The notes under the pieces are model-generated. The model saw only the letters and a list, made by a program, of their open reading frames with translations, searched no databases and was not told the DNA's origin. A stretch of 64,000 nt of DNA, from assembly GCF_000214135.1 (NCBI RefSeq), contig NZ_AFIE01000002.1:62001-126000 (forward strand), in the 5' to 3' direction. This DNA comes from Acinetobacter sp. P8-3-8 (GTDB taxonomy: Bacteria; Pseudomonadota; Gammaproteobacteria; Pseudomonadales; Moraxellaceae). Made by a program: the position numbers and the translations under genes. Below are positions 17,785 to 27,700 of the stretch, one piece after another (positions within the stretch are counted from its first letter, which is position 1; each line of letters starts with the position of its first letter).

Positions 17785-18729
17785 TCATGAATTCAACTTT
17801 TTTAAGAATAATAAATAATCTTTAGCGACTTTCGCAGGTGCTTCAAGCATAGGTAAATGCCCAGTATCATCCATAATAATTACTTGAGCTTGAGGCATCA
17901 AAGCTTTAATGGTTTGCGTGGTTTTAACATCTAAAAGTTGATCCTCTTTACCCCAAATGACAAGTGCGGGTGTTTTAACCGTTTTTGCACGTTCTTCAAT
18001 TGAATCAGTAACCAATTGAGCTGAAATTTTGCGTTCCAAAGCAGCATTTTTAAGACTGTCTTGCGCAAATTCTCTCAGCATAAACTGAGGAACAAAGGGG
18101 GGATTACTCATCACAACTTGATAGAGCTTTAAATAATCTTCTTCATTTTCGATAATCAGAGGATTTTGACCCGTTCCAAAGTTCGCAAAAATCGGCATTC
18201 TTGGAACACTCCAAAAGCCACCACTGTCTAGTAATAACAAGCTTTTCACTTGCTGAGGGTATTTCGCTGCAAATGCAAGAGAAATATGCCCACCCATAGA
18301 GCTACCGCCCAAATGAATCTGTTGTATCCCTAATTGTGTAATGAATTGATGTAATCTCACTGCCTGAGCATCAGAATCATACTGCGCATTATCAATACGG
18401 CTAGATTCACCGAATCCTACGCTATCTGGCAGGATAACGTGGTATTGGTCTGAAAGTTTACGTGAGAAGCGCGTAAAATTATCTTTATTTGCACCAAAAC
18501 CATGGAGTAATACAATGGTTTCATGCTTTGGATCACCTGCTTCTAAGTAGACAATCTGTTCACCAGTGTTCAGCGTTAACTGCTTTTTTTCTAATCCTGA
18601 AACTTTACGTTCAAGATTAACTGCAAGCTGTGTCGTACCTTGTGCATTAAACTGTGAGCATGCTGTTAAACCGAGTGTTAACATGCATATTATGAAAAAG
18701 ATACTGTAATAAAAGCGTTTTTTATTCAT
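17785..18729 (-). CDS. Alpha/beta-hydrolase lipoprotein
   Basis: This 314-residue protein has a type II signal peptide ending in the lipobox LTAC (lipidated C24), so it should sit in a membrane facing the periplasm. The hydrolase fold shows the oxyanion segment LLHGFGANKDN, the nucleophile elbow GGSSMGGH (Ser near residue 145), an acidic residue in IWGKEDQLLD and the catalytic His in DTGHLPMLEAP. It is probably an esterase or lipase; substrate unknown. It is convergent with cysK and monocistronic. Confidence 0.85.
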   Translation of the reverse strand: MNKKRFYYSIFFIICMLTLGLTACSQFNAQGTTQLAVNLERKVSGLEKKQLTLNTGEQIVYLEAGDPKHETIVLLHGFGANKDNFTRFSRKLSDQYHVILPDSVGFGESSRIDNAQYDSDAQAVRLHQFITQLGIQQIHLGGSSMGGHISLAFAAKYPQQVKSLLLLDSGGFWSVPRMPIFANFGTGQNPLIIENEEDYLKLYQVVMSNPPFVPQFMLREFAQDSLKNAALERKISAQLVTDSIEERAKTVKTPALVIWGKEDQLLDVKTTQTIKALMPQAQVIIMDDTGHLPMLEAPAKVAKDYLLFLKKLNS

Positions 18730-19007
18730 TGTTATTCCTACATAAAACGAGCTTATTTAGTTGTCCAAGACAGTTAAGTAAGGATTTATATTGACAATAT
18801 ATGTTGTCAGTTTTTTAGTGTGCCTAATCTATCACATTTTTGTGTTATATGTATGCTTACGTGAATAATGAACTTATTTGCATCATTTTGACGATAGGGG
18901 GCGCTTATTCGTAATTCGTATAGCAAAAATCAGAAGGCGATTCATTCGTTTTAAATCTAAAATAATCTAGTCCTATCAATTCATTCATCAATAAAAGGTT
19001 TAAGTTA

Positions 19008-19598
19008 ATGGCTATTTATTTAATTCGTCATGCAGAAAGTGTGGGTAATGTGAATGGACGAACTGCATCACATGCAAGTATTGAACTGACTGATTTAGGG
19101 CATGAACAAGCAAGAAAACTGCTAACTCAGTTGCCATGTGCGAGTCACGTGTATATTTCTGCATTTAAAAGAACCAAACAAGCAGCACAACCTTTGCTGG
19201 ATCGTGATCAATTAGAGCCTGAAATATTTGCCATTGAGGAATTTTCATATTTGTCAGATTCACGTTGTCAAAATACGACATTGGAAGAACGTAAACCGTG
19301 GGTAAATGTCTATTGGAAGGCTTTAGATGTAGATTATATAGATGAAAATGATGCAGAATCTTTTCGTAGTTTTTATCAGCGTGTTCAATCATTTAGACAA
19401 CATCTTTTAGAAATACAGTCTAATTTTATTGAAAATAATTTAATGGTTTTTAGTCACGGTCAATTTTTGAAATTATTTCAAATGTTAAGTGAGCAAGACA
19501 GGGTATTATCCGCATCTCTGATGTCAGATTTTAGATATGAAATGATACATCATCCAATTCAAAATACTGAGTTTTTTATTCTTGATCTCAGATCGTAG
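19008..19598 (+). CDS. Histidine phosphatase (phosphoglycerate mutase-like) family protein
   Basis: This 196-residue cytosolic protein carries the phosphohistidine motif IRHAESVGN (His8) at the very N-terminus and the second catalytic His in FSHGQFLK near residue 150. The family covers many small phosphatases, so substrate is unknown. AAAGG lies about 12 nt upstream of the start. A 9-bp inverted repeat (19590-19598 with 19611-19619) overlaps the stop codon and separates it from the convergent ABC transporter. Confidence 0.85.
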   Translation: MAIYLIRHAESVGNVNGRTASHASIELTDLGHEQARKLLTQLPCASHVYISAFKRTKQAAQPLLDRDQLEPEIFAIEEFSYLSDSRCQNTTLEERKPWVNVYWKALDVDYIDENDAESFRSFYQRVQSFRQHLLEIQSNFIENNLMVFSHGQFLKLFQMLSEQDRVLSASLMSDFRYEMIHHPIQNTEFFILDLRS

Positions 19599-19659
19599 CC
19601 TATTTTCAGACTACGATCTATTGAACGATTTTTAAATTATTTTGAAAATAGCGACAACA

Positions 19660-21522
19660 TTAAGCCATTTCTGTATCAGGTTTTGCTTTTTGAGTTTGTT
19701 CAATCAAAAAACCACCTGTTTGTCTTTGCCATAATTGCGCATAAATACCATTTTGAGCAATCAATTCCTCATGCGTACCTTGTTCAGCAATATGCCCTTG
19801 ATCTAAAACAATTAAACGATCCATTTGAGCAATGGTGGATAAACGATGGGCAATGGCAATCACAGTCTTGCCTTGCATCAATTCATCTAAACTGGATTGA
19901 ATCGCAGCTTCAACTTCTGAGTCCAAGGCACTGGTCGCTTCATCTAAAATAAGAATTGGCGCATCTTTTAAGAATACACGGGCAATGGCAATACGCTGTC
20001 TTTGACCGCCTGATAATTTAACACCTCGTTCGCCGACATAGGCATCAAATCCAGTACGCCCACGTAAATCTGAAAGTTGAGGGATAAACTCATCCGCTTT
20101 TGCTTTACGTACCGCTTCAAACATTTCTTCATCGCTCGCATCTGGGCGACCATATTTAATATTCTCAGCCACTGTACGGTGCAGTAAAGAGGTATCTTGC
20201 GTCACTAATGCAATATTTCGACGCAAACTGTCTTGGGTAACGTCTTCAATATTTTGACCATCAATGATGATTTTACCGTGATTCACATCATAAAAATGTA
20301 AGAGCAGTTGAATCAGTGTTGATTTACCTGCACCTGAACGTCCAACAATCCCAATTTTTTCACCAGGTTTAATGTTTAAATTAAAGTGATCGATCACATT
20401 CTTATCGTTATAAGCAAAGCTGACATCTTTAAATTGAATATTGCCTTCTGAAATATCCAGTGGTTTTGCATCTGCTTTGTCTTCAATTTTAATCGGACGT
20501 CCTAGTGTTTGCATACCGTCTTGAATCGTTCCGACATTTTCAAACAAAGCGGAAGTTTGCCACATCATGAACTCAGCCATGCTATTCAGTTTCAAGATCA
20601 TCGCAGTTGTTGCTGCAATCACACCAATTGCAGCCTGACCTTGTAACCATAACCAAACTGCTGTACCCAATACGCCAAAGAAAAGAACCGCTGTCAGTAA
20701 ATTAATACAGAACTCATATGACGTGCCTAAGCGCATTTGCTTAAAGACCGTAATCATGAATTCCTTCATGGATTCTTTCGCATATTGGCTTTCACGACCA
20801 GCATGTGCGAAAAGTTTTACCGTTTGAATATTGGTATAAGCATCAGTAACACGGCCAGTCATAATAGAACGTGCATCGGCTTGTTCTTTTGAAATTCTGC
20901 CTAATTTAGGAATGAAATAAAGTGCAGCGCTAACAAATAGAATTAACCACAGAAATAAAGGAAGCAGTAAAATTGGGGAGATTGAACCAAGTACCACGCT
21001 AATGGTGATGAAATAGATGACAACATAAGTCACCATATCACCTAGAATGACCCAAAATTCACGCACAGCCAATGACGTCTGCATGACTTTGGCAGATAAA
21101 CGACCTGCAAAATCATTATGAAAGAAATCTAGGCCTTGTCCAAGCAGTAGGTTATGAAAACGCCAACGCAGACGCATTGGAAAACTACTGTACAAAATTT
21201 GATGTCTGACAACCGATTGCATACTTGCAAAGAAAATATTGGCAAGCAGAATACTGGAAAGAATAATCAAGTTATTCTTATGCTGTTCTAAAAAAGTGTT
21301 TGGTTTGGATTGCGTTAGCCAATCCACCAAATGACCAATTTGAGAAAAGAATAATGCTTCAAACGTTGCTGTTGCTGCGGTAAAAAGTATAAGAATAATC
21401 AAATACCGTTTTACACCAGTTGCAGCTTGCCAAACAAAAGGGAAAAATTTGGTCGGCAATGGTTCGTTTAAACCTTTAGATGGATAGGGATCTACTAATT
21501 TTTCGAACCATTGCAGTAACAT
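19660..21522 (-). CDS. ABC transporter, fused permease and ATPase (exporter type)
   Basis: This 620-residue half-transporter has six transmembrane segments over residues 35-320 and then the nucleotide-binding domain: Walker A GRSGAGKST near residue 395, Q-loop in LVTQDTSLL, signature LSGGQRQR, Walker B ILILDEATSALD and H-loop IAIAHRLST. It probably acts as a homodimer in the inner membrane. The family includes lipid and drug exporters; the cargo cannot be told. It lies 24 bp after the mscS-like gene and is probably co-transcribed with it. Confidence 0.9.
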   Translation of the reverse strand: MLLQWFEKLVDPYPSKGLNEPLPTKFFPFVWQAATGVKRYLIILILFTAATATFEALFFSQIGHLVDWLTQSKPNTFLEQHKNNLIILSSILLANIFFASMQSVVRHQILYSSFPMRLRWRFHNLLLGQGLDFFHNDFAGRLSAKVMQTSLAVREFWVILGDMVTYVVIYFITISVVLGSISPILLLPLFLWLILFVSAALYFIPKLGRISKEQADARSIMTGRVTDAYTNIQTVKLFAHAGRESQYAKESMKEFMITVFKQMRLGTSYEFCINLLTAVLFFGVLGTAVWLWLQGQAAIGVIAATTAMILKLNSMAEFMMWQTSALFENVGTIQDGMQTLGRPIKIEDKADAKPLDISEGNIQFKDVSFAYNDKNVIDHFNLNIKPGEKIGIVGRSGAGKSTLIQLLLHFYDVNHGKIIIDGQNIEDVTQDSLRRNIALVTQDTSLLHRTVAENIKYGRPDASDEEMFEAVRKAKADEFIPQLSDLRGRTGFDAYVGERGVKLSGGQRQRIAIARVFLKDAPILILDEATSALDSEVEAAIQSSLDELMQGKTVIAIAHRLSTIAQMDRLIVLDQGHIAEQGTHEELIAQNGIYAQLWQRQTGGFLIEQTQKAKPDTEMA

Positions 21523-21546
21523 AAAATCCTCTTAACGTTTTAACGC

Positions 21547-22809
21547 TTAGATCACCATATCATTTTCATGTATTTTAGAAGATAACATGGCTTGAACATC
21601 AGCGCCTGAAGGTGCTTGGTATAGTCTTAACCCAAATAATGGAATAATTGCCATTAAATGATCAAAAATATCTGATTGAATGGCTTCATAGTCATTCCAG
21701 ACCGTAGTGTTACAAAACGCATAGATTTCTAAAGGTAAACCTTCACTCGTGGTTTGTAACTGACGAATCAGAATGGTGTTGTTTTTTGAAATTCCCGGAT
21801 GTTGTTTGATGTAAGCTTCTACATACGCGCGGAAAGTTCCAATATTGGTTAATCTACGTTGATTATATACCGACTCATGTTGTAATTGTTGGTTAAAACT
21901 TCTTAATTCATCCTGTTTATGATCAAGATAATCGGTAAGTAAATTAAACTCTTTTAACTTACTTTGCGCTTGTAATGACAGAAAATGAATACTGCTTTGA
22001 TCGATATAGATTGAACGCTTAATTCGGCGTACACCAGCTTGTGACATACCACGCCAGTTTTTAAAGGTATCGGTGACTAACTTATTGGTTGGAATGGTGG
22101 TAAAGGTCTTATCAAAGTTCTCAATGGTGACGGTATGTAATGACATATCAATGACAGTACCATCAGCACTTAAAGACGGCATTTCAATCCAATCCCCAAT
22201 ACGAATCATGTCATAAGATGAAATTTGCACTGAAGCGACCAATGATAAAATGGTGTTTTGAAAAACCAACATCAAAACAGCAGCCATTGCACCAAAGCCA
22301 GCTAAAAGAGTAAACACATCCTTTTTCAAGAAAGTACCTAGAATCATCAAGCCACATACAATGAAAATGAGTAGTTTAACCAACTGCAAATAGCCTTTAA
22401 TTGGCTTATTTCTTGATTTAGGATTACGTTGATAAATCAGATTGAAAACACTTAAAAATTCGCTGATCGCCAATGCTAATGTTAAAAAAATGAAGGCTTG
22501 CGCAAGCATCTGCGTAATCGAAACTACTTTTTCAGATAAGTACGGTACAGTCGTAATCCCGTTCATAATCACAATAGCAGGAACGATATTGGCAATACGG
22601 CGAATCACACTGTGCTGAGCAAAAATTTCATTATTGGCAAACTTTAGTCTGGAAATAAGTTTGCGAATTCCACGTACCACCACTTGTTTAGCTATAAAAT
22701 TAGCAATGAAAGCAAAGACAATCAGTAAGCCTAAAGAAGTCAGCATCTCTAACCAAGGATACTGATCTGACCAATCTTTAAGATTTTGGATAAATTCAAA
22801 TTTTTCCAA
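21547..22809 (-). CDS. MscS-family mechanosensitive ion channel
   Basis: This 420-residue inner membrane protein has four to five hydrophobic segments (about 20-40, 75-95, 95-115, 140-160, 165-200). The pore-lining helix is Gly/Ala-rich (LLAGFGAMAAVLMLVFQN), followed by the MscS beta domain starting IRIGDWIEMPSLSADGTV. Its C-terminal part is extended, as in YbdG-type channels, which it resembles in length. Such channels open on hypo-osmotic shock. It is the first gene of a likely pair with the ABC transporter. Confidence 0.88.
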   Translation of the reverse strand: MEKFEFIQNLKDWSDQYPWLEMLTSLGLLIVFAFIANFIAKQVVVRGIRKLISRLKFANNEIFAQHSVIRRIANIVPAIVIMNGITTVPYLSEKVVSITQMLAQAFIFLTLALAISEFLSVFNLIYQRNPKSRNKPIKGYLQLVKLLIFIVCGLMILGTFLKKDVFTLLAGFGAMAAVLMLVFQNTILSLVASVQISSYDMIRIGDWIEMPSLSADGTVIDMSLHTVTIENFDKTFTTIPTNKLVTDTFKNWRGMSQAGVRRIKRSIYIDQSSIHFLSLQAQSKLKEFNLLTDYLDHKQDELRSFNQQLQHESVYNQRRLTNIGTFRAYVEAYIKQHPGISKNNTILIRQLQTTSEGLPLEIYAFCNTTVWNDYEAIQSDIFDHLMAIIPLFGLRLYQAPSGADVQAMLSSKIHENDMVI

Positions 22810-22993
22810 AAGTAAAACCTCTAATTTAAATTAGTGGCTATTTTATTAATTTTAAATAAGAATAATCTTTTAGGTAACGTATTCACTACATTAAAAGCAC
22901 TCGAATTAACCATTTTTTAATTTTGTTGAATTTTCTTTTATTTAATTGCCATTTGAAAATGACAGAATGAATCACATTAAAAATAAAAGTGAA

Positions 22994-23029
22994 AATAAAA
23001 CAGGAGACCATGTGATCTCCTGTTTTATT
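22994..23029 (-). terminator. Terminator after the glutamate-synthase-like gene
   Basis: A perfect 14-bp stem (22994-23007 with 23016-23029) containing CAGGAGA / TCTCCTG, with A-rich sequence on the left that gives a T-run on the minus strand. It ends the leftward transcript from 23069. Confidence 0.85.
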
Positions 23030-23068
23030 TGAAGTGTGAAAAAGTGTTTGCGTAATTTCGATTAAACT

Positions 23069-24739
23069 TTAAAATTTATCCGCTGATGCTAAGTTCCACA
23101 TTCTAAAGTAGAAATTCTCTTCATCTTTATTTTCACATCTTAATAGTTCACCATTTTTAAGCCAGAAATGCAGTTGAGCATAGTTCTTGATTTCACGGTC
23201 GTTGACACGCTGAGCTAAATGGTGCGCTTTAATTTCATTAGGATGCTGTAAGCCAGCAGCAGCAATCATTTCAGCCAAGGCTTTCAATGTATTCTTTTGG
23301 AAATTAAACACACGTTCAGCTTTGGTTGGAACATCCAATGCTTTTTGGCGCTCTTTATCTTGCGTTGCCACACCGACAGGACATTGGTTGGTATGACAAC
23401 TTTGCGCTTGAATACAGCCAACTGCAAACATAAAACCACGCGCACAATTGACCCAGTCCGCACCAATTGCCATGGTACTGGCAATATCAAAGGCACTGAT
23501 GATTTTACCACTTGCCCCGACTTTGATTTGATCACGTAAACCTGCACCTACAAGGGTATTATGCACGAATAATAAGCCTTCACGTAGTGGTGTACCCATG
23601 TGGTCGATCAACTCGATTGGTGCTGCCCCCGTTCCACCTTCAGAACCATCAACAACAATGAAATCAGGTACGATTTTAGTTTCAAGCATGGCTTTGACAA
23701 TACCCATAAACTGCCAAGGTTGCCCGATACATAGCTTAAAACCAACAGGTTTACCATTGGATAATTCACGTAGTTGTTGAATAAAATACATCATTTCAAT
23801 CGGTGTACTAAATGCAGAATGTGCCGCAGGTGAAACACAATCACGATCACGAGGTACGCCACGAATTTGCGCAATTTCTTCACTGATTTTGTGTTTAGGT
23901 AAAATACCGCCGTGTCCAGGTTTAGCACCTTGGGAAAGTTTGATTTCAATCATTTTGATTGAATCAAGTACTGCTTGTTTTTGGAACTTTTCAGGGTCAA
24001 ATTTTCCATCCAAAGTACGGCATCCAAAATAACCGCTACCCAATTCCCATACAACATCACCACCATTTTCAAGGTGGTAAGGGCTAAGGCTACCTTCACC
24101 AGTATCGTGATAAAAATTACCCATGTGTGCACCTTTGTTTAATGCACGAATGGCGTTAGCACTTAAACTACCAAAACTCATTGCTGAGATATTCATGATC
24201 GATGCGCTATAAGGTTGCGAACATTGATCACTCCCAATATTAATTCTAAACGTGGTGTGATCTGCTGGTTTACATGGCGCTAAAGAATGGGTTAAAAAAC
24301 GATAATCTTCTTGATAAACATCAATGATTGAACCAAAGGGTTTGTCCGCATTTTCATCTTTCGCACGTTGATAAACTAAACTACGTTGTGAGCGTGAAAA
24401 AGGTAGGGCATCTTCATCAGATTCAATAAAATATTGACGAATCTCAGGGCGGAAACTTTCGAAGAAAAAGCGGAAATGCCCCATAATAGGGTAGTTTCTT
24501 AGGATTGCATGTTTGCTTTGTATGATGTCATAAATGCCAACAATACTTAGTGCGATAGTAATGACCCAAAGGACGTTGAGAAATGTGTCCGAGAAGAAAT
24601 AATAAATAAAATGTGAATCATGAAAGAAAATAATCCATGTCAAATAAATCGAAATAAATAAACAAATGAACCAAATTGAATATCGTGAAAAAAAAGTATT
24701 AAAAAATTTACTTCGAATTGCTTGAGCAGGACTTGCCAT
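23069..24739 (-). CDS. FMN-binding glutamate synthase-like protein with N-terminal membrane segments
   Basis: This 556-residue protein has two hydrophobic segments at about 18-35 and 48-68, then a domain like the central FMN part of GltB (GSEGGTGAAP, GADWVNCARGFMFAVG). It keeps a 3Fe-4S-type cysteine pattern C-x5-CHTNQCP. The glutaminase domain and GltD partner of true glutamate synthase are missing, so the ammonia source and true reaction are unclear. It is a common stand-alone family in Gram-negatives. It is monocistronic, with its own terminator. Confidence 0.88.
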   Translation of the reverse strand: MASPAQAIRSKFFNTFFSRYSIWFICLFISIYLTWIIFFHDSHFIYYFFSDTFLNVLWVITIALSIVGIYDIIQSKHAILRNYPIMGHFRFFFESFRPEIRQYFIESDEDALPFSRSQRSLVYQRAKDENADKPFGSIIDVYQEDYRFLTHSLAPCKPADHTTFRINIGSDQCSQPYSASIMNISAMSFGSLSANAIRALNKGAHMGNFYHDTGEGSLSPYHLENGGDVVWELGSGYFGCRTLDGKFDPEKFQKQAVLDSIKMIEIKLSQGAKPGHGGILPKHKISEEIAQIRGVPRDRDCVSPAAHSAFSTPIEMMYFIQQLRELSNGKPVGFKLCIGQPWQFMGIVKAMLETKIVPDFIVVDGSEGGTGAAPIELIDHMGTPLREGLLFVHNTLVGAGLRDQIKVGASGKIISAFDIASTMAIGADWVNCARGFMFAVGCIQAQSCHTNQCPVGVATQDKERQKALDVPTKAERVFNFQKNTLKALAEMIAAAGLQHPNEIKAHHLAQRVNDREIKNYAQLHFWLKNGELLRCENKDEENFYFRMWNLASADKF

Positions 24740-24891
24740 CTGAATTATTTACCCAGCTAAAATAACATAAGGCTAAATTGCCAATTTTATACAGTTTTCT
24801 CAAGTAATGAATTGTTAGCAATAAGAAAGATTCTATTTTAAAATAAAAAATGAGTGAAAAATTAACATGTGAAACTTTAAGAAATATATTT

Positions 24892-25761
24892 TTAAACTTT
24901 AATTTTCTGTGCAAATAAAGTCGCGAAACGTTGTTTAATACGTTGCCCATTTTCATCTAAACGATGTAATTCACCTATATTTTCGTTATATTTTAAAATT
25001 TTCCAGTCTTGATAATAATTATGTAATTCATTGACTTTGAAACTAAATGGAAAATCAGGCAATGCAGGATAATCGCTTGTATTCATAGCACAAACAATCA
25101 AATTAAATCCACCGAAATGAGTCGCATTTTGCATATTTCGAATCAATGGTGGAATCGTTTCAGGTTGCAAAAACATCATCACAACAGTTGAAAATATAAA
25201 ATCATAACTTGATCGTATATTTTGATCGACATTTAAATCTCGAATGCTTGTGTGAATATTCTGCAAATTTTCGGTTTGAATGATTTCATTTAATTTTAGA
25301 ATACTCATTTGATTGACATCAAAAGCATCTATTTGAAAACCGAGTTGATTAAGATATAAACTATTACGCCCAGAACCACAGCCAATATCAAGCGCTTTGC
25401 CTACTGGAATATCGGGTGTTGCAGCTAAAATTTCAGAATGCGTTGCTGTTAACTGATATTTTTTCTCAAAATAATCACGCGCTTCACAATAAAAATTCAG
25501 TTGGCACTGAATATCTTCGGATGCCGATACAATTTTATGCCAAGCTTGTGGCTGAATATAGGGTGGTTGATGATCTACATTAAACTCATGTTCAGATAAA
25601 GTTTCACCATTTTCATTCAGCATCGCAAAATGGATTGTGCCTTGCATAATATGCAATTTTGCCCAAGTACCTTGTTTGGTGTTGTGCGGACGTTTAAAAC
25701 CTTCGGGGATCGTATCAGATGACCAAATAGGGAGTTGTCGATAACAACGCAAATCATTCAT
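24892..25761 (-). CDS. tehB: Tellurite-resistance methyltransferase TehB (two-domain form)
   Basis: This 289-residue protein has two domains: an N-terminal cupin-like DUF1971 domain (about 1-85, MNDLRCYRQLPIWSSDTIPEGF) and a C-terminal SAM methyltransferase domain with LDIGCGSGRNSLYL near residue 128. This is the long H. influenzae-type TehB. TehB methylates tellurite and selenium compounds; in H. influenzae it also matters in oxidative stress. No tehA is adjacent. It lies 75 bp downstream of roxA on the same strand. Confidence 0.88.
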   Translation of the reverse strand: MNDLRCYRQLPIWSSDTIPEGFKRPHNTKQGTWAKLHIMQGTIHFAMLNENGETLSEHEFNVDHQPPYIQPQAWHKIVSASEDIQCQLNFYCEARDYFEKKYQLTATHSEILAATPDIPVGKALDIGCGSGRNSLYLNQLGFQIDAFDVNQMSILKLNEIIQTENLQNIHTSIRDLNVDQNIRSSYDFIFSTVVMMFLQPETIPPLIRNMQNATHFGGFNLIVCAMNTSDYPALPDFPFSFKVNELHNYYQDWKILKYNENIGELHRLDENGQRIKQRFATLFAQKIKV

Positions 25762-25835
25762 TCGCTATTCCTCAAAGGTTTATTTTAAAGTTGAGTCTAA
25801 ACTCAATCACGTGCTTAGACTCATTTGACTATACC

Positions 25836-26999
25836 TTATTCACCAGTCGGAACAAGCATAAGCACAGACTCATTTAAAAGCATCGCAAGATCTTCTAAGA
25901 TTTCCTCATCTGCTAAATCTGCATTGAATACAATGCTTTGACCATCTGCAACTTGTTGTAAAAATGGCGTAAACGCTTCAGAAATACAAATGCCTTCGCC
26001 GTTTGCCCAAAACAGAATTTGATCATCTTGATCTGAATAAAGTAAACGTGAAGCAGGTTCTAATTGAATTAAATAGCCTTGATCTAAAGCTTCTTCCAAA
26101 TCGCCTGTGCCAACTTCTTCTGCTTCTGGAATATTTTCAGGGTATTTAGATTCTGACATTAAACTCATAATTGCATCATCTAGAACAATTGAATTTTGCA
26201 ATTGCGTTAAGATTTCAGCCTTTAAATAAGCCAATTCATTTTCAGTGATTTCACCAGCACGTGAAACTTGATCACGAATAATATCGATTAAAGGATTCTT
26301 TAACTCTTGATTTTCAGAAAACTTATCACAAACTCGATCCATCATATCAGTCACGTTTGGCATACGGAAACCAAAAGAGAAAGTCAGACATTCATCTTCT
26401 GCAACACCATAATGTGATAAGCCAGGTGGTACATAAAGTAAATCACCAGGGGCTAAAACTTCGTCAAAATGTACATCAATATCAGCAAGTAATTTAAGTG
26501 GTTGTCCTGCAATAAAGTCGGTATCTGCATCACACATTTGACCGAGCTGCCAACGACGGTGTCCATAACCTTGTACTAAAAATACATCATAAAAATCAAA
26601 GTGTTTCCCAACAGAACCGCCTTGAGGTGCATAAGACACCATAATATCGTCACGGCGCCATTGCGGAATAAATGGAAATTTTTTCCAAAGTTCAGCTAAA
26701 TCAAAAGAGTAGTGATCTACAGCCTGAACCAGTAATGTCCACAGCTTTGGCATTTTCTGAAAATCACCTTTAATCAAGGGTGAGTTTTTGACAGACCATT
26801 GATTCGGATCTTTGTCTTTTTGTTTGATTAAACGTGCTGTGACATTTTCATCCAGCGCCAACTCCATAACATCACTTGGCTCTAAAATATTGGCAATCTC
26901 AGGCAAGGCGTTACGAACCAATAATGGTTTTTTCTGCCAATATTCTGAAAGGAATTGTTCTGCGGTGATTCCGCCTAAAACATCTAAAGGTTGCGACAT
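25836..26999 (-). CDS. roxA: Ribosomal protein uL16 3-hydroxylase (RoxA/YcfD, JmjC-type oxygenase)
   Basis: This 387-residue 2-oxoglutarate/Fe(II) oxygenase hydroxylates an Arg of ribosomal protein uL16 in its characterised relatives. Metal ligands are visible: H133 and D135 in GKHFDFYDVF, and H196 in PPGLSHYG. A C-terminal winged-helix-like region follows (about 260-387). The conserved leader motif TTGCTTAGGCTATTTT ends 1 nt before its ATG, which gives TTAGG as a ribosome-binding site with 7-8 nt spacing. Confidence 0.92.
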   Translation of the reverse strand: MSQPLDVLGGITAEQFLSEYWQKKPLLVRNALPEIANILEPSDVMELALDENVTARLIKQKDKDPNQWSVKNSPLIKGDFQKMPKLWTLLVQAVDHYSFDLAELWKKFPFIPQWRRDDIMVSYAPQGGSVGKHFDFYDVFLVQGYGHRRWQLGQMCDADTDFIAGQPLKLLADIDVHFDEVLAPGDLLYVPPGLSHYGVAEDECLTFSFGFRMPNVTDMMDRVCDKFSENQELKNPLIDIIRDQVSRAGEITENELAYLKAEILTQLQNSIVLDDAIMSLMSESKYPENIPEAEEVGTGDLEEALDQGYLIQLEPASRLLYSDQDDQILFWANGEGICISEAFTPFLQQVADGQSIVFNADLADEEILEDLAMLLNESVLMLVPTGE

Positions 27000-27000
27000 G

Positions 27001-27016
27001 AAAATAGCCTAAGCAA
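27001..27016 (-). promoter_or_regulatory. Leader motif copy 1, at the roxA start
   Basis: On the minus strand this reads TTGCTTAGGCTATTTT and ends 1 nt before the roxA ATG. It shares GATTCAA just upstream with the tusE copy. It may be a translational control site, a ribosome-binding site in a fixed context, or part of a promoter for a near-leaderless mRNA. Confidence 0.6.
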
Positions 27017-27191
27017 ATTTGAATCAATATTGGATATATTGTCTTATGAGGAGCTAAATGGTGCAAGTAAATTCAAAATCGCTATTCGAAAATCTAAAAA
27101 ATAGATTAAAATAAAGCCAACGCACTGACTAAAATGATTCTTCTCCTTGAGAATAAGAATCATACTCTAATATATTATTCAAAGAAGAATT

Positions 27192-27608
27192 ATGATGTTG
27201 ACTAAAGAACAAGCAGAAAAAATATCAGACAGTATACTTCAGCAAGAAATTGAAAAAAATCAGCTTAAAGAAGCCCAACAAGCATATAAAATTCCTTGGA
27301 TCTATCGTCGTGATGCTTTAGGTAAAGTGCCTATGCATCAGCAGTATTCATTGTATAAACAAGCGAAATACTTAATGCAGGAATATCGTCCATATAAGAA
27401 GTTTGTATATGTAAATTTGATTCTTGCTATAAGCGTCGCTATATATCTATTGATCGATCCTCATAAAATACAATATTTTGGTAGGTTGGAAATATTTACT
27501 GTTTATATTTTCTTTGAATTATTCATTTTAAAGGCTTATCAAGCTGTTTTAATCAAAATGTATTTTAATAAATTGATACGAGAAAACCATTCAAACCATG
27601 ATGTGTAA
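27192..27608 (+). CDS. Two-TM membrane protein of unknown function
   Basis: This 138-residue protein has a charged helical N-terminal part (about 1-65, Gln/Glu/Lys-rich, with IPWIYRRDALGKVP) and two predicted transmembrane helices at about 70-88 and 98-120. The basic C-terminus suggests both ends face the cytoplasm. GAAGAA precedes the start. It is divergent from roxA. I do not recognise the family. Confidence 0.65.
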   Translation: MMLTKEQAEKISDSILQQEIEKNQLKEAQQAYKIPWIYRRDALGKVPMHQQYSLYKQAKYLMQEYRPYKKFVYVNLILAISVAIYLLIDPHKIQYFGRLEIFTVYIFFELFILKAYQAVLIKMYFNKLIRENHSNHDV

Positions 27609-27700
27609 TGATCACAATATTAAATAACAGACTATACAGCATGAGATATCCATTAAATAAACAGTTGTATCGTCTAAAATCTACAAAAAGATGTGGTTAA

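Noticed and set aside
19590-19619. An inverted repeat as a terminator between the histidine phosphatase and ABC transporter genes.
   Set aside because: The 9-bp stem overlaps the stop codon and has no clear T-run on either side, so it is left as an inverted repeat only.
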